Below, piece after piece: positions 1 through 9,409 of a DNA stretch of 64,000 nucleotides. The notes beneath the pieces were generated by a model. That model searched no databases. It was not told where the DNA came from and saw nothing but the letters and a program-made list of their open reading frames with translations. The stretch is from an uncultured Pseudokineococcus sp. GTDB lineage: Bacteria > Actinomycetota > Actinomycetes > Actinomycetales > Quadrisphaeraceae. The translations under genes were made by a program, and so were the position numbers. Position 1 is the stretch's first letter, and every line of letters begins with the position of its first letter. The stretch is from the NCBI RefSeq assembly GCF_947499845.1, contig NZ_CANMPM010000010.1, forward strand, positions 62,001 through 126,000, written 5' to 3'.

Positions 1-1844
1 CCGTCGGAGACCACGAGGTCGACCGCGGAGCCGGGCGCGGCGCTGGCCCCGGACGACGGGTCGCTCGTGAGGACGACGCCCTCGGGCGCGCTCGGGTCGG
101 GTCGGCGCTCGACGTCGCCGACGCGCAGCCCCGCCGCCGCGAGGTCGGAGGCCGCCTGCCCCTCCGTGCGCCCGGCGAGGGCGGGGACGGCGACGGCCGT
201 GGGGCCGGTGGAGACGACGACGGTGACGGTGCTCCCGCGGGCGGCCGTCCCGCCCGCGCCCGGGTCCTGCTCGGCCACGCGCCCCTCGGACACGTCCTCC
301 GACGGCGCCGACTCCTCGGCGTAGGCGAGCCCCGCCCGCTCGACGGCCGCCCGTGCGGCCTCGGCCGTGCTGCCGACGACGTCGGGGACGGTCGCCGTGG
401 GCGCCGGGTCGTCACCGGTGAGGCGGGGCACGAGCACCGCCGCCAGCGCGACGAGCGCCAGGGCCACGAGGGCGGCGAGCACGACGACGGCGCGGCGGCC
501 GCGGCGCCCCTCCTCCTTCCCCGGCTCCTCGTCCCCCAGCGGCACGGGAGGGAGCGGCACGGGGCCCGGGGAGGGGGGAGGGGGCGGCGGCACCGGCGGG
601 ACGACGGTCGTGCTGGCCGCCGCCACGGCGGCCGGGCCGGCGACGTCGAGCCCGCGCGCGGCGTCCTCGAGGTCGCGCCGGAAGGCCTCGGCGTCGGGGT
701 AGCGGTCCGCCGGCTCCTTGGCGAGAGCCCGGAGCACGACGCGGTCCAGGGCCGGGGGCAGCCCGGCGCGGTGGGCCGACGGCGGGTCGGGCACCTCGCC
801 GACGTGCTGGTAGGCGAGGGACACGGCGGAGTCACCCTGGAACGGCGGTCGACCCGTGAGCAGCTCGTAGAGCAGGCAGCCGGTCGAGTAGAGGTCGGTG
901 CGGGCGTCCACCGGACGGCCGCGCGCCTGCTCGGGCGAGAGGTACTGGGCCGTGCCGAGCACGGCGGAGGTGTGCGTGGCCGTCGCGCCGGCGTCCGCGA
1001 GCGCCCGCGCGATGCCGAAGTCCATGACCTTGACCTGGCCCTCGGGCGTCAGCATGACGTTCGCGGGCTTGATGTCGCGGTGCACGATGCCGGCCCGGTG
1101 GCTGTAGGCCAGGGCGCCGAGGACGCCGGTGGTGACGGCGACGGCCGTCTCGAGGTCCACGCCGGGCCGCCCGTCGCGCTCACCCCGTCCGCCCCGCCCG
1201 TCACCGGCCGAGGGGTGCTCGCCGACGCTCGTGCCCGGGGGAGGTCGGCGCTCGTCGGAAGGGTGGTGCTGGTCGGGAGGGCGGTGCTGGTCGGGAGGGC
1301 GGTGCTGGTCGGGAGGGCGGTGCTGGTCGAGCAGGTCGCGCACGGTGGCGCCGCGGACGAGCTCCATGACGAGGAAGGGGGTGGTGGTGCCCCCGTCGCG
1401 CCCCGGCTCCTCGCCGACGTCGTGGACGCCGACCACCGCGGGGTGGTTGAGCGCGGCGACGGAGCGCGCCTCCCGGCGGAAGCGCGCCAGCACCTCGCCG
1501 TCCTCCGCGAGGTCGCTGCGCAGCAGCTTGACGGCGACCTGGCGCCCGAGGAGGCGGTCGTGCGCCTCGTGGACGACCGCCATCCCGCCGCGACCCAGGA
1601 CGCGCCCCAGCTCGTAGCGCCCGCCGAGGACGCGAGGAGCCCTGGTCGTCGCCTCGGTCCGGGCCTCGGTCGGCGCCCCGCTCGGGGCCTCGGTCGGGGC
1701 CTCGTCCGTCCCGTCCGCTGTCGCGTCCGAGGCCCCGCCCGGTGAGGGGGTCACGGGCAGGGCGGCGGTCGGCTCATCCTCCTGCGCCCCCTCGTCCCGA
1801 CCCGTCGGGCGGCGGTCCCGGCCGCCCTCGTCGCTGCTCGTCAC
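1..1844 (-). CDS. pknB: Ser/Thr protein kinase PknB with PASTA repeats (C-terminus cut by window edge)
   Basis: Membrane kinase that senses peptidoglycan/lipid II through extracytoplasmic PASTA repeats and phosphorylates cell-wall and division proteins. At least 614 codons are present. The Gly-rich loop reads [11 protein letters not shown], the catalytic loop is HRDIKPAN (H255-D257), and DFG follows. One TM segment lies near residues 448-468, then a full PASTA repeat (about 483-548) and a second that runs off the left edge. The GTG start at 1844 overlaps the pknA stop by 4 bases (GTGA); an alternative in-frame GTG lies at 1754. Odd: the kinase domain carries an insert of about 45 residues between the hinge (FLVMELVRG) and helix E, starting with three RPPDQH repeats. 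It is the last visible gene of the operon. Confidence 0.93.
   Translation of the reverse strand, partial: MTSSDEGGRDRRPTGRDEGAQEDEPTAALPVTPSPGGASDATADGTDEAPTEAPSGAPTEARTEATTRAPRVLGGRYELGRVLGRGGMAVVHEAHDRLLGRQVAVKLLRSDLAEDGEVLARFRREARSVAALNHPAVVGVHDVGEEPGRDGGTTTPFLVMELVRGATVRDLLDQHRPPDQHRPPDQHRPPDQHHPSDERRPPPGTSVGEHPSAGDGRGGRGERDGRPGVDLETAVAVTTGVLGALAYSHRAGIVHRDIKPANVMLTPEGQVKVMDFGIARALADAGATATHTSAVLGTAQYLSPEQARGRPVDARTDLYSTGCLLYELLTGRPPFQGDSAVSLAYQHVGEVPDPPSAHRAGLPPALDRVVLRALAKEPADRYPDAEAFRRDLEDAARGLDVAGPAAVAAASTTVVPPVPPPPPPSPGPVPLPPVPLGDEEPGKEEGRRGRRAVVVLAALVALALVALAAVLVPRLTGDDPAPTATVPDVVGSTAEAARAAVERAGLAYAEESAPSEDVSEGRVAEQDPGAGGTAARGSTVTVVVSTGPTAVAVPALAGRTEGQAASDLAAAGLRVGDVERRPDPSAPEGVVLTSDPSSGASAAPGSAVDLVVSD
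1253..1326 (-). repeat. Tandem 18-bp repeat inside the pknB kinase domain
   Basis: Three perfect copies of an 18-bp unit, plus flanking partial copies, encode consecutive RPPDQH hexapeptides in frame on the minus strand. They sit at about residues 175-195 of PknB, where other PknB kinases have a short linker between the hinge and helix E. Confidence 0.85.
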
Positions 1845-3751
1845 GGGCCGCCGACGCCGGCCCCGGCGCGCACCGGGGCACCGCGCCCGCCGCCGGGCGC
1901 CGCGGCCTCCGCGCCGCCACGGCCCCGCTCCTCGCCCGCGCCCTGCGCCCCCTCGCGCGCCTGCGCGGCCACGTCCTGGCCCGCGGCGCCGGGGCCGGAG
2001 GACACGCGCTCCACCCCGGCGCCGTCGGCGGCACCCTGGCCCTGGCCCTGGCCCTGGCCCTGGCCCTGGCCCTGGCCCTGGCCCTGGCCCTGGCCCTGGC
2101 CCTGGCCCTGGCCGCCGCTGTTGCCCTGGCCGTTGCCCTGGCCGCCGCCGTTGCCGCCGCCGTCCCCCTGGCCGCCGCTGCCACCGGTGTCGGTGCCCTG
2201 CCCGGTGCCGCCGCCCTGGCCGCCGGGGGTCGCCGCTCCGGCGTCCGTCGCGGTGCCGTCCCCGGTGGGTGTCGTCTCCGCGGGCTCGGGCGCCGGCGTC
2301 GTCTCCTCCGCGGTGGGCTGCGGCGCCGGTGTCGTCTCCTCCGGCTCGGGCTCGGGCGCCGGCGTCGTCTCCGGGGTCTCCGCGTAGGTGACGACGAGCT
2401 GCTGGTCGGTCGACAGGTCGCCCTCGGGGCTGACGTCGAGCACCGTGAGCGCGTCCTCCTGGCTCGTGGCCTGCGCCCGCGAGCTGACGCGGAAGCCGAG
2501 GTCCTGCAGCTCGCTGAGCACGTCGTCCAGCGGCCGACCGACGTAGTCGTCCGCGTCGACCTCGACCGTCTCCTCCGTGGGGGACGGCGAGGGGCTCGGC
2601 GTCGAGGCGCTGGGCGACGGCGAGGCGGAGGGCACCGGGTCGGGCTCCGCGCCGTCGCCCTGCGAGAGCACGTAGACGAGGCCGGCGAGGGCCCCCACGA
2701 GCAGCAGGACGAGCAGCACGACGAGCGGCGTGCGCGAGCGCCCGCCCCCGGAGGTCGGCTCCTGCTGCCCGGGCCGCGGGCCGGGCACGGGCGCGGCGGG
2801 CACCGGCGGGGTGACGGGGCCCTGGACGCGGGTGGCCGTCGTCGGGGCCTGCGCGGGCATCGCCGTGGTGGTCGCGGCGGCCGCCGCGCCCCCGAGCAGG
2901 CCGGCGGCGACGAGCGCCCGGTGCGCCCCGGCCTCGTCGCCGCGGCCGAGGGCCGCGGCCACGGCGGCCAGCTGGCTGCCGTCGGCGGGGCGGCGCGCCG
3001 GGTCCTTGCGCAGGCAGACCTCGACGAGCTCGCGGACGCCGTCCGGCACGTGGTCGGGCAGCGGCGGCGGCGCGTCGTTGACCTGCGCCATCGCGACGGC
3101 CACCTGCGAGTCGCCCGTGAAGGGCCGCTCGCCCGTGAGCATCTCGTGGGCCACGACCCCGAGGGCGTAGACGTCGCTGGCGGGCAGCGCGGGCCGCCCC
3201 ATCGCCTGCTCCGGCGCCAGGTACTGGGCGGTCCCCATGACCTGGCCCGTGCGCGTCAGGGGCGCCTGGTCGCCCGCCCGGGCGATGCCGAAGTCGGTGA
3301 CCTTGACGTCGCCGTCGGGGGTGATGAGGAGGTTGCCCGGCTTGACGTCGCGGTGGACGACGCCGGCGGCGTGCGCCGCGCCCAGGCCCGAGGCGGCCTG
3401 GGCCATGACGCGCACGGCGCGCAGCGGGTCCATCGGCCCCTCGCGGGCGATGAGGTCGGACAGGGGCGCACCGGGCACGAGCTCCATGACGAGGTACGCC
3501 GAGCCCTCGACCTCGCCGTAGTCGTAGACGCCGGCGATGTTCGGGTGCGACAGCCCCGCGGAGTGGCGGGCCTCGGCGCGGAAGCGCTCGAGGAAGCCGG
3601 GGTCGCCGGTGAACTCCTCCTTGAGGATCTTCACCGCGACCTCGCGGCCCAGGACCTCGTCGCGCGCGGCCCACACCTCGCCCATGCCGCCGACCGCGAC
3701 CCGGTCGACCAGCTCGTAGCGCCCGAGCACGTCACCCGCGGAGGGCCTCAT
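1841..3751 (-). CDS. pknA: Ser/Thr protein kinase PknA-type with one PASTA-like domain and Gly-Gln tail
   Basis: Partner kinase of PknB; in mycobacteria PknA controls cell shape and division. It has 636 residues. The P-loop is [11 protein letters not shown], Lys41 is in [14 protein letters not shown] contains D135, and DFG is at 153-155. The TM segment is at 343-363, followed by a Pro/Ser linker, one PASTA-like module (about 395-457), Thr/Pro/Glu repeats and a tail of about 13 Gly-Gln dipeptides (about 547-573) encoded by a hexanucleotide microsatellite. M. tuberculosis PknA has no PASTA domain, so the assignment rests on position and kinase type. ATG start overlaps the pbpA stop by 4 bases; the stop overlaps pknB. 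Confidence 0.92.
   Translation of the reverse strand: MRPSAGDVLGRYELVDRVAVGGMGEVWAARDEVLGREVAVKILKEEFTGDPGFLERFRAEARHSAGLSHPNIAGVYDYGEVEGSAYLVMELVPGAPLSDLIAREGPMDPLRAVRVMAQAASGLGAAHAAGVVHRDVKPGNLLITPDGDVKVTDFGIARAGDQAPLTRTGQVMGTAQYLAPEQAMGRPALPASDVYALGVVAHEMLTGERPFTGDSQVAVAMAQVNDAPPPLPDHVPDGVRELVEVCLRKDPARRPADGSQLAAVAAALGRGDEAGAHRALVAAGLLGGAAAAATTTAMPAQAPTTATRVQGPVTPPVPAAPVPGPRPGQQEPTSGGGRSRTPLVVLLVLLLVGALAGLVYVLSQGDGAEPDPVPSASPSPSASTPSPSPSPTEETVEVDADDYVGRPLDDVLSELQDLGFRVSSRAQATSQEDALTVLDVSPEGDLSTDQQLVVTYAETPETTPAPEPEPEETTPAPQPTAEETTPAPEPAETTPTGDGTATDAGAATPGGQGGGTGQGTDTGGSGGQGDGGGNGGGQGNGQGNSGGQGQGQGQGQGQGQGQGQGQGQGQGQGAADGAGVERVSSGPGAAGQDVAAQAREGAQGAGEERGRGGAEAAAPGGGRGAPVRAGAGVGGP
2034..2111 (-). 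repeat. CCCTGG hexanucleotide microsatellite, 13 perfect copies, in pknA
   Basis: Thirteen uninterrupted copies of CCCTGG on the plus strand read as alternating Gly-Gln in the pknA frame. Because the unit is 6 bp, slippage would change tail length by two residues without shifting frame or affecting the downstream pknB overlap. Confidence 0.95.
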
Positions 3752-5232
3752 CGTCCGATCACCGCTTCCACCACCTGGCGCGCGATCGGCGCCGCCGTCC
3801 GGCCGCCGGAGGCCTCGCTGCCGGCGTCACCACCGTTCTCCACGACCACCGCGACCGCGACCTGCGGGTCCTGCGCCGGCGCGAAGGCCGTGAACCACGC
3901 GTGCGGGTCCTCCGGGGAGCCGTCGCCGTCCGTGTCGCCCACCTCCGCCGTCCCCGACTTGCCGGCGACGTCGACGCCGCTGATCTGCGCCGCGGTGCCC
4001 GTCCCGTCCTGGACGACGAGCTCCATCATCTGCGTGAGCGCCGCGGCCGTGTCCTCCGACATCGCGCGGCCCAGCTCGCGGGGCTCCGGCGCGTCGACGA
4101 CGGACAGGTCCTCGGCGTTGACCGAGGCGACCATCTGCGGCGCCATGAGCACGCCGTCGTTGGCGATGGCCGCGCTCACCATGGCCACCTGCAGCGGGGT
4201 CACGCGCACGCTCCCCTGGCCGATGGCCGCGAGGGCGCGCTGGGGCTCGTCGAGGTCCTCGGGGTACGTGCTCGGCGTGACCCGCAGCGGCACCTGCAGG
4301 GCCCGGCCGAAGCCGAGCTCGGCCGCCTCGTCGGCGACGGCGCCGTCGGGGAGCGTGAGGCCGAGGGATCCGAAGGCGGTGTTGCACGAGATGCGCAGCG
4401 CGTCGGCGAGGGACACCTCGTCGCCGGGACCGCAGGCCTCGCCGCTGACGTTCGGCAGCGAGATCGTCGTCAGGGGCAGGGGCAGCTCGGCGGGGCCCGG
4501 CAGCACCGACTGGGGCGTGTAGTCGCCCGTCTCGAGGGCGGCCGCGGCCGTCACGAGCTTGAACACCGACCCCGGCGGGTAGAGGTCGCCCGCGACGGCC
4601 CGGTTGACCAGCGGGTCGGTGTCGTCCTCGAGCAGCCGCGCGTACGCCTGGCGCACCTCCTCGGTGTCGAGGGAGGCCAGCTCGCCCGGGTCGTAGGACG
4701 GCGAGGAGACCATCGCCAGCACCCGGCCCGTGCTCGGCTCGAGCGCGACGACGGCGCCGCGCTGGTCGCCGAGGGCCGCCGCCGCGGCCTCCTGGACCTC
4801 GGGCTGCAGCGTCAGCTCGACGGAGGCGCCGGAGGGCTCGCGGCCGGTGACGAGGTCGGACAGGCGGCGGTAGAAGAGCTCGTCCGCCGTGCCCGCCAGC
4901 AGGGAGCCGAGGGCGTCCTCGACGCCCGTGGCCCCGTAGACGACGGAGTAGAAGCCCGTGACGTGCGCCCACGTCGCGGCGGACGGGTCGCCGGGGTACG
5001 TGCGGCGGTAGGCGATGGGCCCCTCGGCCGGCACCGACTCGGCGAGGACCTCGCCCGTCGCGGCGGTGATGGGCCCGCGGTCGCGGCCGAGCTCGGCGAG
5101 CAGCGTCCGGGAGTTGCGCGGGTCGTCGCGCAGGTCGCCCGCGTCGACGAACTGCACCCAGGTGGCGCTGCCGAGCAGCAGGGCGAAGAGGAGGGCGACG
5201 ACGAGGGAGAGGCGGCGCAGCGGGGTGTTCAC
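3748..5232 (-). CDS. pbpA: Penicillin-binding protein A (peptidoglycan D,D-transpeptidase)
   Basis: Class B penicillin-binding protein cross-linking peptidoglycan as partner of the SEDS protein RodA. It has 494 residues with one N-terminal TM anchor (about 8-25). The transpeptidase motifs are S222-V-F-K225, S282-C-N284 and K425-S-G-T. This is close to M. tuberculosis PbpA (491 aa). I chose the GTG at 5232 because it overlaps the rodA stop by 4 bases (GTGA) and precedes the TM anchor; the frame stays open upstream but reads Arg-rich nonsense there. The 3-prime end overlaps the pknA ATG by 4 bases. Confidence 0.95.
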   Translation of the reverse strand: MNTPLRRLSLVVALLFALLLGSATWVQFVDAGDLRDDPRNSRTLLAELGRDRGPITAATGEVLAESVPAEGPIAYRRTYPGDPSAATWAHVTGFYSVVYGATGVEDALGSLLAGTADELFYRRLSDLVTGREPSGASVELTLQPEVQEAAAAALGDQRGAVVALEPSTGRVLAMVSSPSYDPGELASLDTEEVRQAYARLLEDDTDPLVNRAVAGDLYPPGSVFKLVTAAAALETGDYTPQSVLPGPAELPLPLTTISLPNVSGEACGPGDEVSLADALRISCNTAFGSLGLTLPDGAVADEAAELGFGRALQVPLRVTPSTYPEDLDEPQRALAAIGQGSVRVTPLQVAMVSAAIANDGVLMAPQMVASVNAEDLSVVDAPEPRELGRAMSEDTAAALTQMMELVVQDGTGTAAQISGVDVAGKSGTAEVGDTDGDGSPEDPHAWFTAFAPAQDPQVAVAVVVENGGDAGSEASGGRTAAPIARQVVEAVIGR

Positions 5233-6614
5233 ACCGTCCTCACGATCTGCGTCTCGCTCGTCGCGGGCCCGGGGGGCGCCGGGGCCGGCGTCGGGGCGGG
5301 GCGGCGGGCGGCGTCGGAGATCCGCAGCAGGAGGCCGATGATGATCCAGTTCGTCAGCAGGGAGGAGCCGCCGGCGGCGAGGAACGGCATGGTGAGGCCG
5401 GTGAGGGGGATGACCCGCAGGACGCCCCCGGCGACGACGAAGCACTGCAGCGCGACGGTGAAGGCGAGGCCCCCGGCGAGGAGCTTGCCGAAGCCGTCGC
5501 GCACGCCGATGGCCGTCCGCAGCCCGCGCTCGACGAGGACGAGGTAGAGCGCGAGCACGGCGAAGAGGCCGGCGAGCCCCAGCTCCTCCCCGAGGCTCGC
5601 GAGCACGAAGTCGCTGTTGGCGAAGGGGACGATGTCGGGACGGCCCCGTCCGAGACCCGTGCCCGTGAGGCCGCCGTTGGCGAGGCCGAACAGGCCCTGG
5701 ACGAGCTGGTAGCTGCCGCCGGCGGCGCGGTCGTAGACCTCCGGGTCGAAGGGGTCGAGCCAGCCGGAGACGCGCTGCTGGACGTGGCCGAAGAGCTGGT
5801 AGGCGACGTACGCGCCGCCCGCGAAGAGGACCAGGCCGATGGCGATCCAGCTGACCCGCTCCGTCGCGAGGTAGAGCACGGCGACGAAGAGCCCGAAGAA
5901 GAGCAGCGACGTGCCGAGGTCGCGCTGGAGGACGAGGACGCCGACGCTGCCGGCCCAGGCGACGAGGATCGGCCCGAGGTCGCGGCCCCGGGGCAGCCGT
6001 AGCCCGAGGACGCGGCGCCCGGCGAGGGAGAGCGTGTCGCGGGCCGTGACGAGGTAGCCGGCGAAGAACACCGCCAGGGTGATCTTGGCGATCTCGCCGG
6101 GCTGGAAGGAGAGCGGGCCGACGCCGATCCAGATCCGCGCCCCGTTGATCGTGCGGCCGAGCACGGGCAGCAGCGGCAGGAGCAGCAGGACGAGGCTCGC
6201 CGCCATGGCGACGAAGGTGTACCGGCGCAGGAGCCGGTGGTCGCGCAGCGCCACGACCACCGCGGTCGCCGCGACGACGCCGATGGCCGACCACAGCAGC
6301 TGCCGCGGCGCCTGCGCGGAGCCCTCGGCGAGGTCGAGCCGGTGGATGACGGCCAGCCCGAGGCCGTTGAGCGCGACCGCCACGGGCAGGAGCACCGGGT
6401 CGGCGTAGGGCGCCCGCCACCGCAGGACGCCGTGGACGACGAGCGCCAGCGCGGCGAGGCCCCCGCCGTACTGCGGCAGGCCCGCGCTCCACTCCCCGTC
6501 GACCCCGAGGCCGACCATGCCGTAGGCGAGCACGGCCACGCCGACGGCGAGGACGAGGAGCAGCAGCTCCGTGCCGCGGCGGCTGCGCGCGGCGTGCTGG
6601 GTGACGACGGCCAC
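5229..6614 (-). CDS. rodA: SEDS-family peptidoglycan glycosyltransferase RodA
   Basis: Polymerises lipid II glycan strands at the membrane together with PbpA. It has 461 residues and at least ten hydrophobic segments. Recognisable SEDS segments include GARIWIGVGPLSFQPGEIAK, LQRDLGTSLLFF and the large extracytoplasmic loop ending GRGRPDIVPFANSDFVLAS. The GTG start lies 3 bases after the pstP stop; its 3-prime end overlaps pbpA. It is in the operon position occupied by Rv0017c in M. tuberculosis. Confidence 0.95.
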   Translation of the reverse strand: MAVVTQHAARSRRGTELLLLVLAVGVAVLAYGMVGLGVDGEWSAGLPQYGGGLAALALVVHGVLRWRAPYADPVLLPVAVALNGLGLAVIHRLDLAEGSAQAPRQLLWSAIGVVAATAVVVALRDHRLLRRYTFVAMAASLVLLLLPLLPVLGRTINGARIWIGVGPLSFQPGEIAKITLAVFFAGYLVTARDTLSLAGRRVLGLRLPRGRDLGPILVAWAGSVGVLVLQRDLGTSLLFFGLFVAVLYLATERVSWIAIGLVLFAGGAYVAYQLFGHVQQRVSGWLDPFDPEVYDRAAGGSYQLVQGLFGLANGGLTGTGLGRGRPDIVPFANSDFVLASLGEELGLAGLFAVLALYLVLVERGLRTAIGVRDGFGKLLAGGLAFTVALQCFVVAGGVLRVIPLTGLTMPFLAAGGSSLLTNWIIIGLLLRISDAARRPAPTPAPAPPGPATSETQIVRTV

Positions 6615-6617
6615 GGC

Positions 6618-8042
6618 TCAGCCCTCCCCGTCCAGGGCGGCGCAGCCCGCGGGCACGTCCTCGGCGCCGGCGTCGTCGTCCGCAGCGGTCGCCGACGGCG
6701 CCGGGGAGGCGGTCGCCCCCGTGGTCGGTGCGGCCGTGGGCGCCGAGGTGGTGGGGCCGGCGGTGGTCGCGGTCGTCGGGGACGGCGTCGGCTGGGGGGA
6801 CGGCTCGGGCTCGGGGGAGGGCGCCGGGCACGCCTGGCCCAGCAGCGTCGCGACGACCCGGCGGGCCGCGGCGAGGTCGTCGACGGTGATGCCCTCGCTG
6901 ACGGCGCCGCGGGAGACAGGGCGCAGGTCGCCGAGGTCGAGCCCGGCCTCCTCGACGACGGAGGACAGGCGCACCGGCCCGACGTCCTGCGGGAGGCCGC
7001 GGAAGACGGCGACGCGGCCGTCGGCGTCGGCGCCGACGAAGTACTGGTCCTGGCTCCAGCGCCACGCGGCGAGGACGCCGGCGACGAGGACGGCGAGGAC
7101 GACGGCGCCGGCGAGCAGGCGGGGCCACGGGCCGCGACGGCGCCCGCCCGCGGCCGCGCCCGTGGCGCCGGCGGCCCCGCCGGGCCCGTCGTCCCCCGCG
7201 GGCGCCGGGCGGCCGAGGGCGGCCCCGCGGGCGGCGGGCGACGTCGCGTCGCCGGTCGGCCTCGTGTGCTCGGCGGCGGCGGCGCCGACGACGGCCGTGT
7301 GGTCGGGCGGCGCGGTGGCGACGTCGACGACGTCGGCCACGACGACGGTGACGTTGTCGGAGCCGCCGCCGCGCAGCGCGAGCTGCACGAGGAGGTCGGC
7401 GCACTCGCCGACGTCGGGCACGCCCGCGAGCGCCTCGCGCAGCGTCGCGTGCCCGACCATCCCGGACAGGCCGTCAGAGCACAGGAGCCAGCGGTCGCCG
7501 GTGCGCGCCTCGCGGACCGAGGTGTCGAGCTCCTGGCTCGAGTCGATGTCGCCGAGGACGCGCAGGAGCACCGACCGCTGCGGGTGGTGCTCGGCCTCCT
7601 CGGCGGTGATGCGGCCCTCGTCGACGAGGTGCTGGACGAACGTGTGGTCGTGCGTGACCTGGGCGAGCTCGCCGTCGCGGAGCACGTACGCGCGGCTGTC
7701 GCCGATGTGGGCCAGCGCCAGGCGGTCCCCGCTGCGCAGCAGCGCCGTGACCGTGGTGCCCATGCCGGCGAGGGCCGGCTCCTCCCGCACGCGCTCGGAC
7801 AGGCGGGCGGAGGCCCGCCGCACGGCCTCCTCGAGGTGGCCCAGGGCGTCGGCGCCGTGGGACTCGCCCTCGAGCCGGCTCAGCTCGGCCACCGCGATGG
7901 AGGAGGCGACGTCGCCGCCGGCGTGCCCGCCCATGCCGTCGGCGACGACGAGCAGGTGCGGCCCCACGTAGGCCGAGTCCTGGTTCGAGGACCGGACGAG
8001 GCCGACGTCGGAGCGCGCGGCGTAGCGCAGGGCGGTGGCCAC
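6618..8042 (-). CDS. pstP: PP2C-family Ser/Thr phosphatase PstP
   Basis: Membrane phosphatase that reverses phosphorylation by PknA/PknB. It has 474 residues. The PP2C metal-site motifs are SNQDSAYV, VADGMGGHAGGD, IGDSRAYVLRDG, CSDGLSGM and GGSDNVTVVV. A Gly/Ala linker leads to one TM segment (about 306-325) and an extracytoplasmic domain with a Pro/Thr/Ser-rich tail. GTG start, 4 bases downstream of the fhaB stop. The Thr/Pro tail is longer than usual. Confidence 0.95.
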   Translation of the reverse strand: MATALRYAARSDVGLVRSSNQDSAYVGPHLLVVADGMGGHAGGDVASSIAVAELSRLEGESHGADALGHLEEAVRRASARLSERVREEPALAGMGTTVTALLRSGDRLALAHIGDSRAYVLRDGELAQVTHDHTFVQHLVDEGRITAEEAEHHPQRSVLLRVLGDIDSSQELDTSVREARTGDRWLLCSDGLSGMVGHATLREALAGVPDVGECADLLVQLALRGGGSDNVTVVVADVVDVATAPPDHTAVVGAAAAEHTRPTGDATSPAARGAALGRPAPAGDDGPGGAAGATGAAAGGRRRGPWPRLLAGAVVLAVLVAGVLAAWRWSQDQYFVGADADGRVAVFRGLPQDVGPVRLSSVVEEAGLDLGDLRPVSRGAVSEGITVDDLAAARRVVATLLGQACPAPSPEPEPSPQPTPSPTTATTAGPTTSAPTAAPTTGATASPAPSATAADDDAGAEDVPAGCAALDGEG

Positions 8043-8046
8043 GCCG

Positions 8047-8544
8047 CTACCGCCGCAGCTCGAGGACGGTGCGGCCGATGCGCAGCTGCGCGCCCGCCTC
8101 GACCGGCGCGGGCGCGCCCAGCGGCTCCCGGCCGAGCAGCGTGCCGTTCGTCGAGCCCAGGTCCTCGACCCACCAGCGCCCGTCGCGCGGGAAGAGGCGC
8201 AGGTGCCGCCCCGAGGCGTAGTCGTCCTCGAGGACGAGCGAGCAGTCCGGGGAGCGGCCCACGAGGACGGGCGCGGAGCCGAGCGCCAGGCCCGTCCCCC
8301 GCAGCGGACCCTCGACGACGACGACCTGCCGCGGCACGGTGCGGTCCTCCGGCGGCGGGGCCGGTCGGTCGTCGCGCGCCGCCCGCGGCGGGCGGCCGGC
8401 CGCGGCGGGTCGCCCCTCCGACGGGCGCGCGACGACGCGGGTGCCGAAGACGTCGCGCCGCAGGACGCCGACCACGGCGAGCACGAGCACCCACAGGAGC
8501 ACGAGCAGCCCGAGGCGCAGGACGGTGTAGGTGAGCTCGCTCAC
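8047..8544 (-). CDS. fhaB: FHA-domain membrane protein FhaB (FipA)
   Basis: Small phosphothreonine reader that couples the kinases to the division and cell-wall machinery. It has 165 residues: an N-terminal TM segment (about 6-27, VLRLGLLVLLWVLVLAVVGV) and a C-terminal FHA domain with GRSPDCSL, SGRHLRLF and DLGSTNGTLL, so the phosphopeptide-binding Arg, Ser, His and Asn are present. The GTG start overlaps the fhaA stop by 4 bases. Size and layout match mycobacterial FhaB. Confidence 0.94.
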   Translation of the reverse strand: MSELTYTVLRLGLLVLLWVLVLAVVGVLRRDVFGTRVVARPSEGRPAAAGRPPRAARDDRPAPPPEDRTVPRQVVVVEGPLRGTGLALGSAPVLVGRSPDCSLVLEDDYASGRHLRLFPRDGRWWVEDLGSTNGTLLGREPLGAPAPVEAGAQLRIGRTVLELRR

Positions 8545-9278
8545 CGGGCGGCCCCCGTCGTGCCGGTGCCGTCGTCGTCCCGGCGGCGGGTGCGGTCGCG
8601 GCTGGAGAAGGTGATGCGGGTGCGCCCGATGCTCACCACGGCGCCGTCGACGAGGGGGCCGGCGTCGACCCGGCGGCCGTCGACGTAGGTGCCGTTGGTC
8701 GAGCCGAGGTCGCGCACGCTCGCCCGGCCGCCGTCGAGGCGGATCTCGACGTGCCGCCGCGAGACGCCCGGGTCGTCGACGACGACGTCGGACTCGCTGC
8801 CCCGCCCGATGACGGTCGAGCGTCCCGTGAGCTGGTAGCGCGTGCCGTCGACGTCGACCACGGGGTGCTCGGGCGTCGCCGTCGCCGCGGTGGCGGGGGC
8901 GATGGACCCCTTGACCCGCGCGCTGCGGACGGTGAAGACGCCCGTCTCGAGGTCGTCGTCGCGCTCGAAGGCCACCGAGACGGGGCCGAGGAAGGAGTAG
9001 TGCTGGGTGCGGGCGTGCTCGGTGACGGCGTCGGCCAGCTCCTCGCCGAGGGCGTCGTCCCACGTGGCGATGCGCTCGTGGTCCGAGGGCCCGAGGGCCA
9101 CGGTGAAGGCGTTGGGGACGAGCGTGCGCTCGCGGCTGAGGACCTGGGCGGAGGTGTCGGTCTCCCGGCGCAGGGCGCTCGCGAGCTCGACCGGCTGCAC
9201 CTCGCTCTTGAAGGCGCGGGCGAAGACGCCGTTGACGGCGCGCTCGATGCGCTTCTCGAAGCGGTCGAGGACTCCCAC
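8541..9278 (-). CDS. fhaA: FhaA-type protein (DUF3662 + FHA domain)
   Basis: Adaptor with an N-terminal DUF3662 domain (residues 1-about 120, starting VGVLDRFEKRIERAVNG) and a C-terminal FHA domain (about 155-220) with GRGSESDV, SRRHVEIR and DLGSTNGTYV. In mycobacteria FhaA binds the pseudokinase MviN and regulates peptidoglycan synthesis. Here it has 245 residues, about half of M. tuberculosis FhaA, because the long Gly/Pro/Tyr linker is missing. The GTG at 9278 follows an AGGAGGG ribosome site by about 9 bases. First gene of the seven-gene operon. Confidence 0.93.
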   Translation of the reverse strand: MGVLDRFEKRIERAVNGVFARAFKSEVQPVELASALRRETDTSAQVLSRERTLVPNAFTVALGPSDHERIATWDDALGEELADAVTEHARTQHYSFLGPVSVAFERDDDLETGVFTVRSARVKGSIAPATAATATPEHPVVDVDGTRYQLTGRSTVIGRGSESDVVVDDPGVSRRHVEIRLDGGRASVRDLGSTNGTYVDGRRVDAGPLVDGAVVSIGRTRITFSSRDRTRRRDDDGTGTTGAAR

Positions 9279-9339
9279 GCCGGCCTCCCTCCTGCCCGTC
9301 CGCCGCCGCACCTGCTCGGCGGCGGTCGCCTGGCGCGCC

Positions 9340-9345
9340 ACCCTA
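9340..9345 (-). promoter_or_regulatory. Probable -10 element of the fhaA operon
   Basis: TAGGGT on the minus strand, about 62 bases upstream of the fhaA GTG, inside the 131-bp gap to the ABC exporter. It resembles the TAGCGT/TACCGT boxes before other genes here. I could not assign a convincing -35. Confidence 0.4.
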
Positions 9346-9409
9346 GCGACGACGTCCGACGGCACCGGGCGGCCACGCGGGGCGGCCCCGGACGGCGGCG
9401 GGTCCGCGG

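Noticed and set aside
3748-7404. A long minus-strand frame extending pbpA far upstream
   Set aside because: Upstream of the GTG at 5232 it runs out of frame through rodA and pstP with no homology; 4-base overlap and TM anchor fix the real start.
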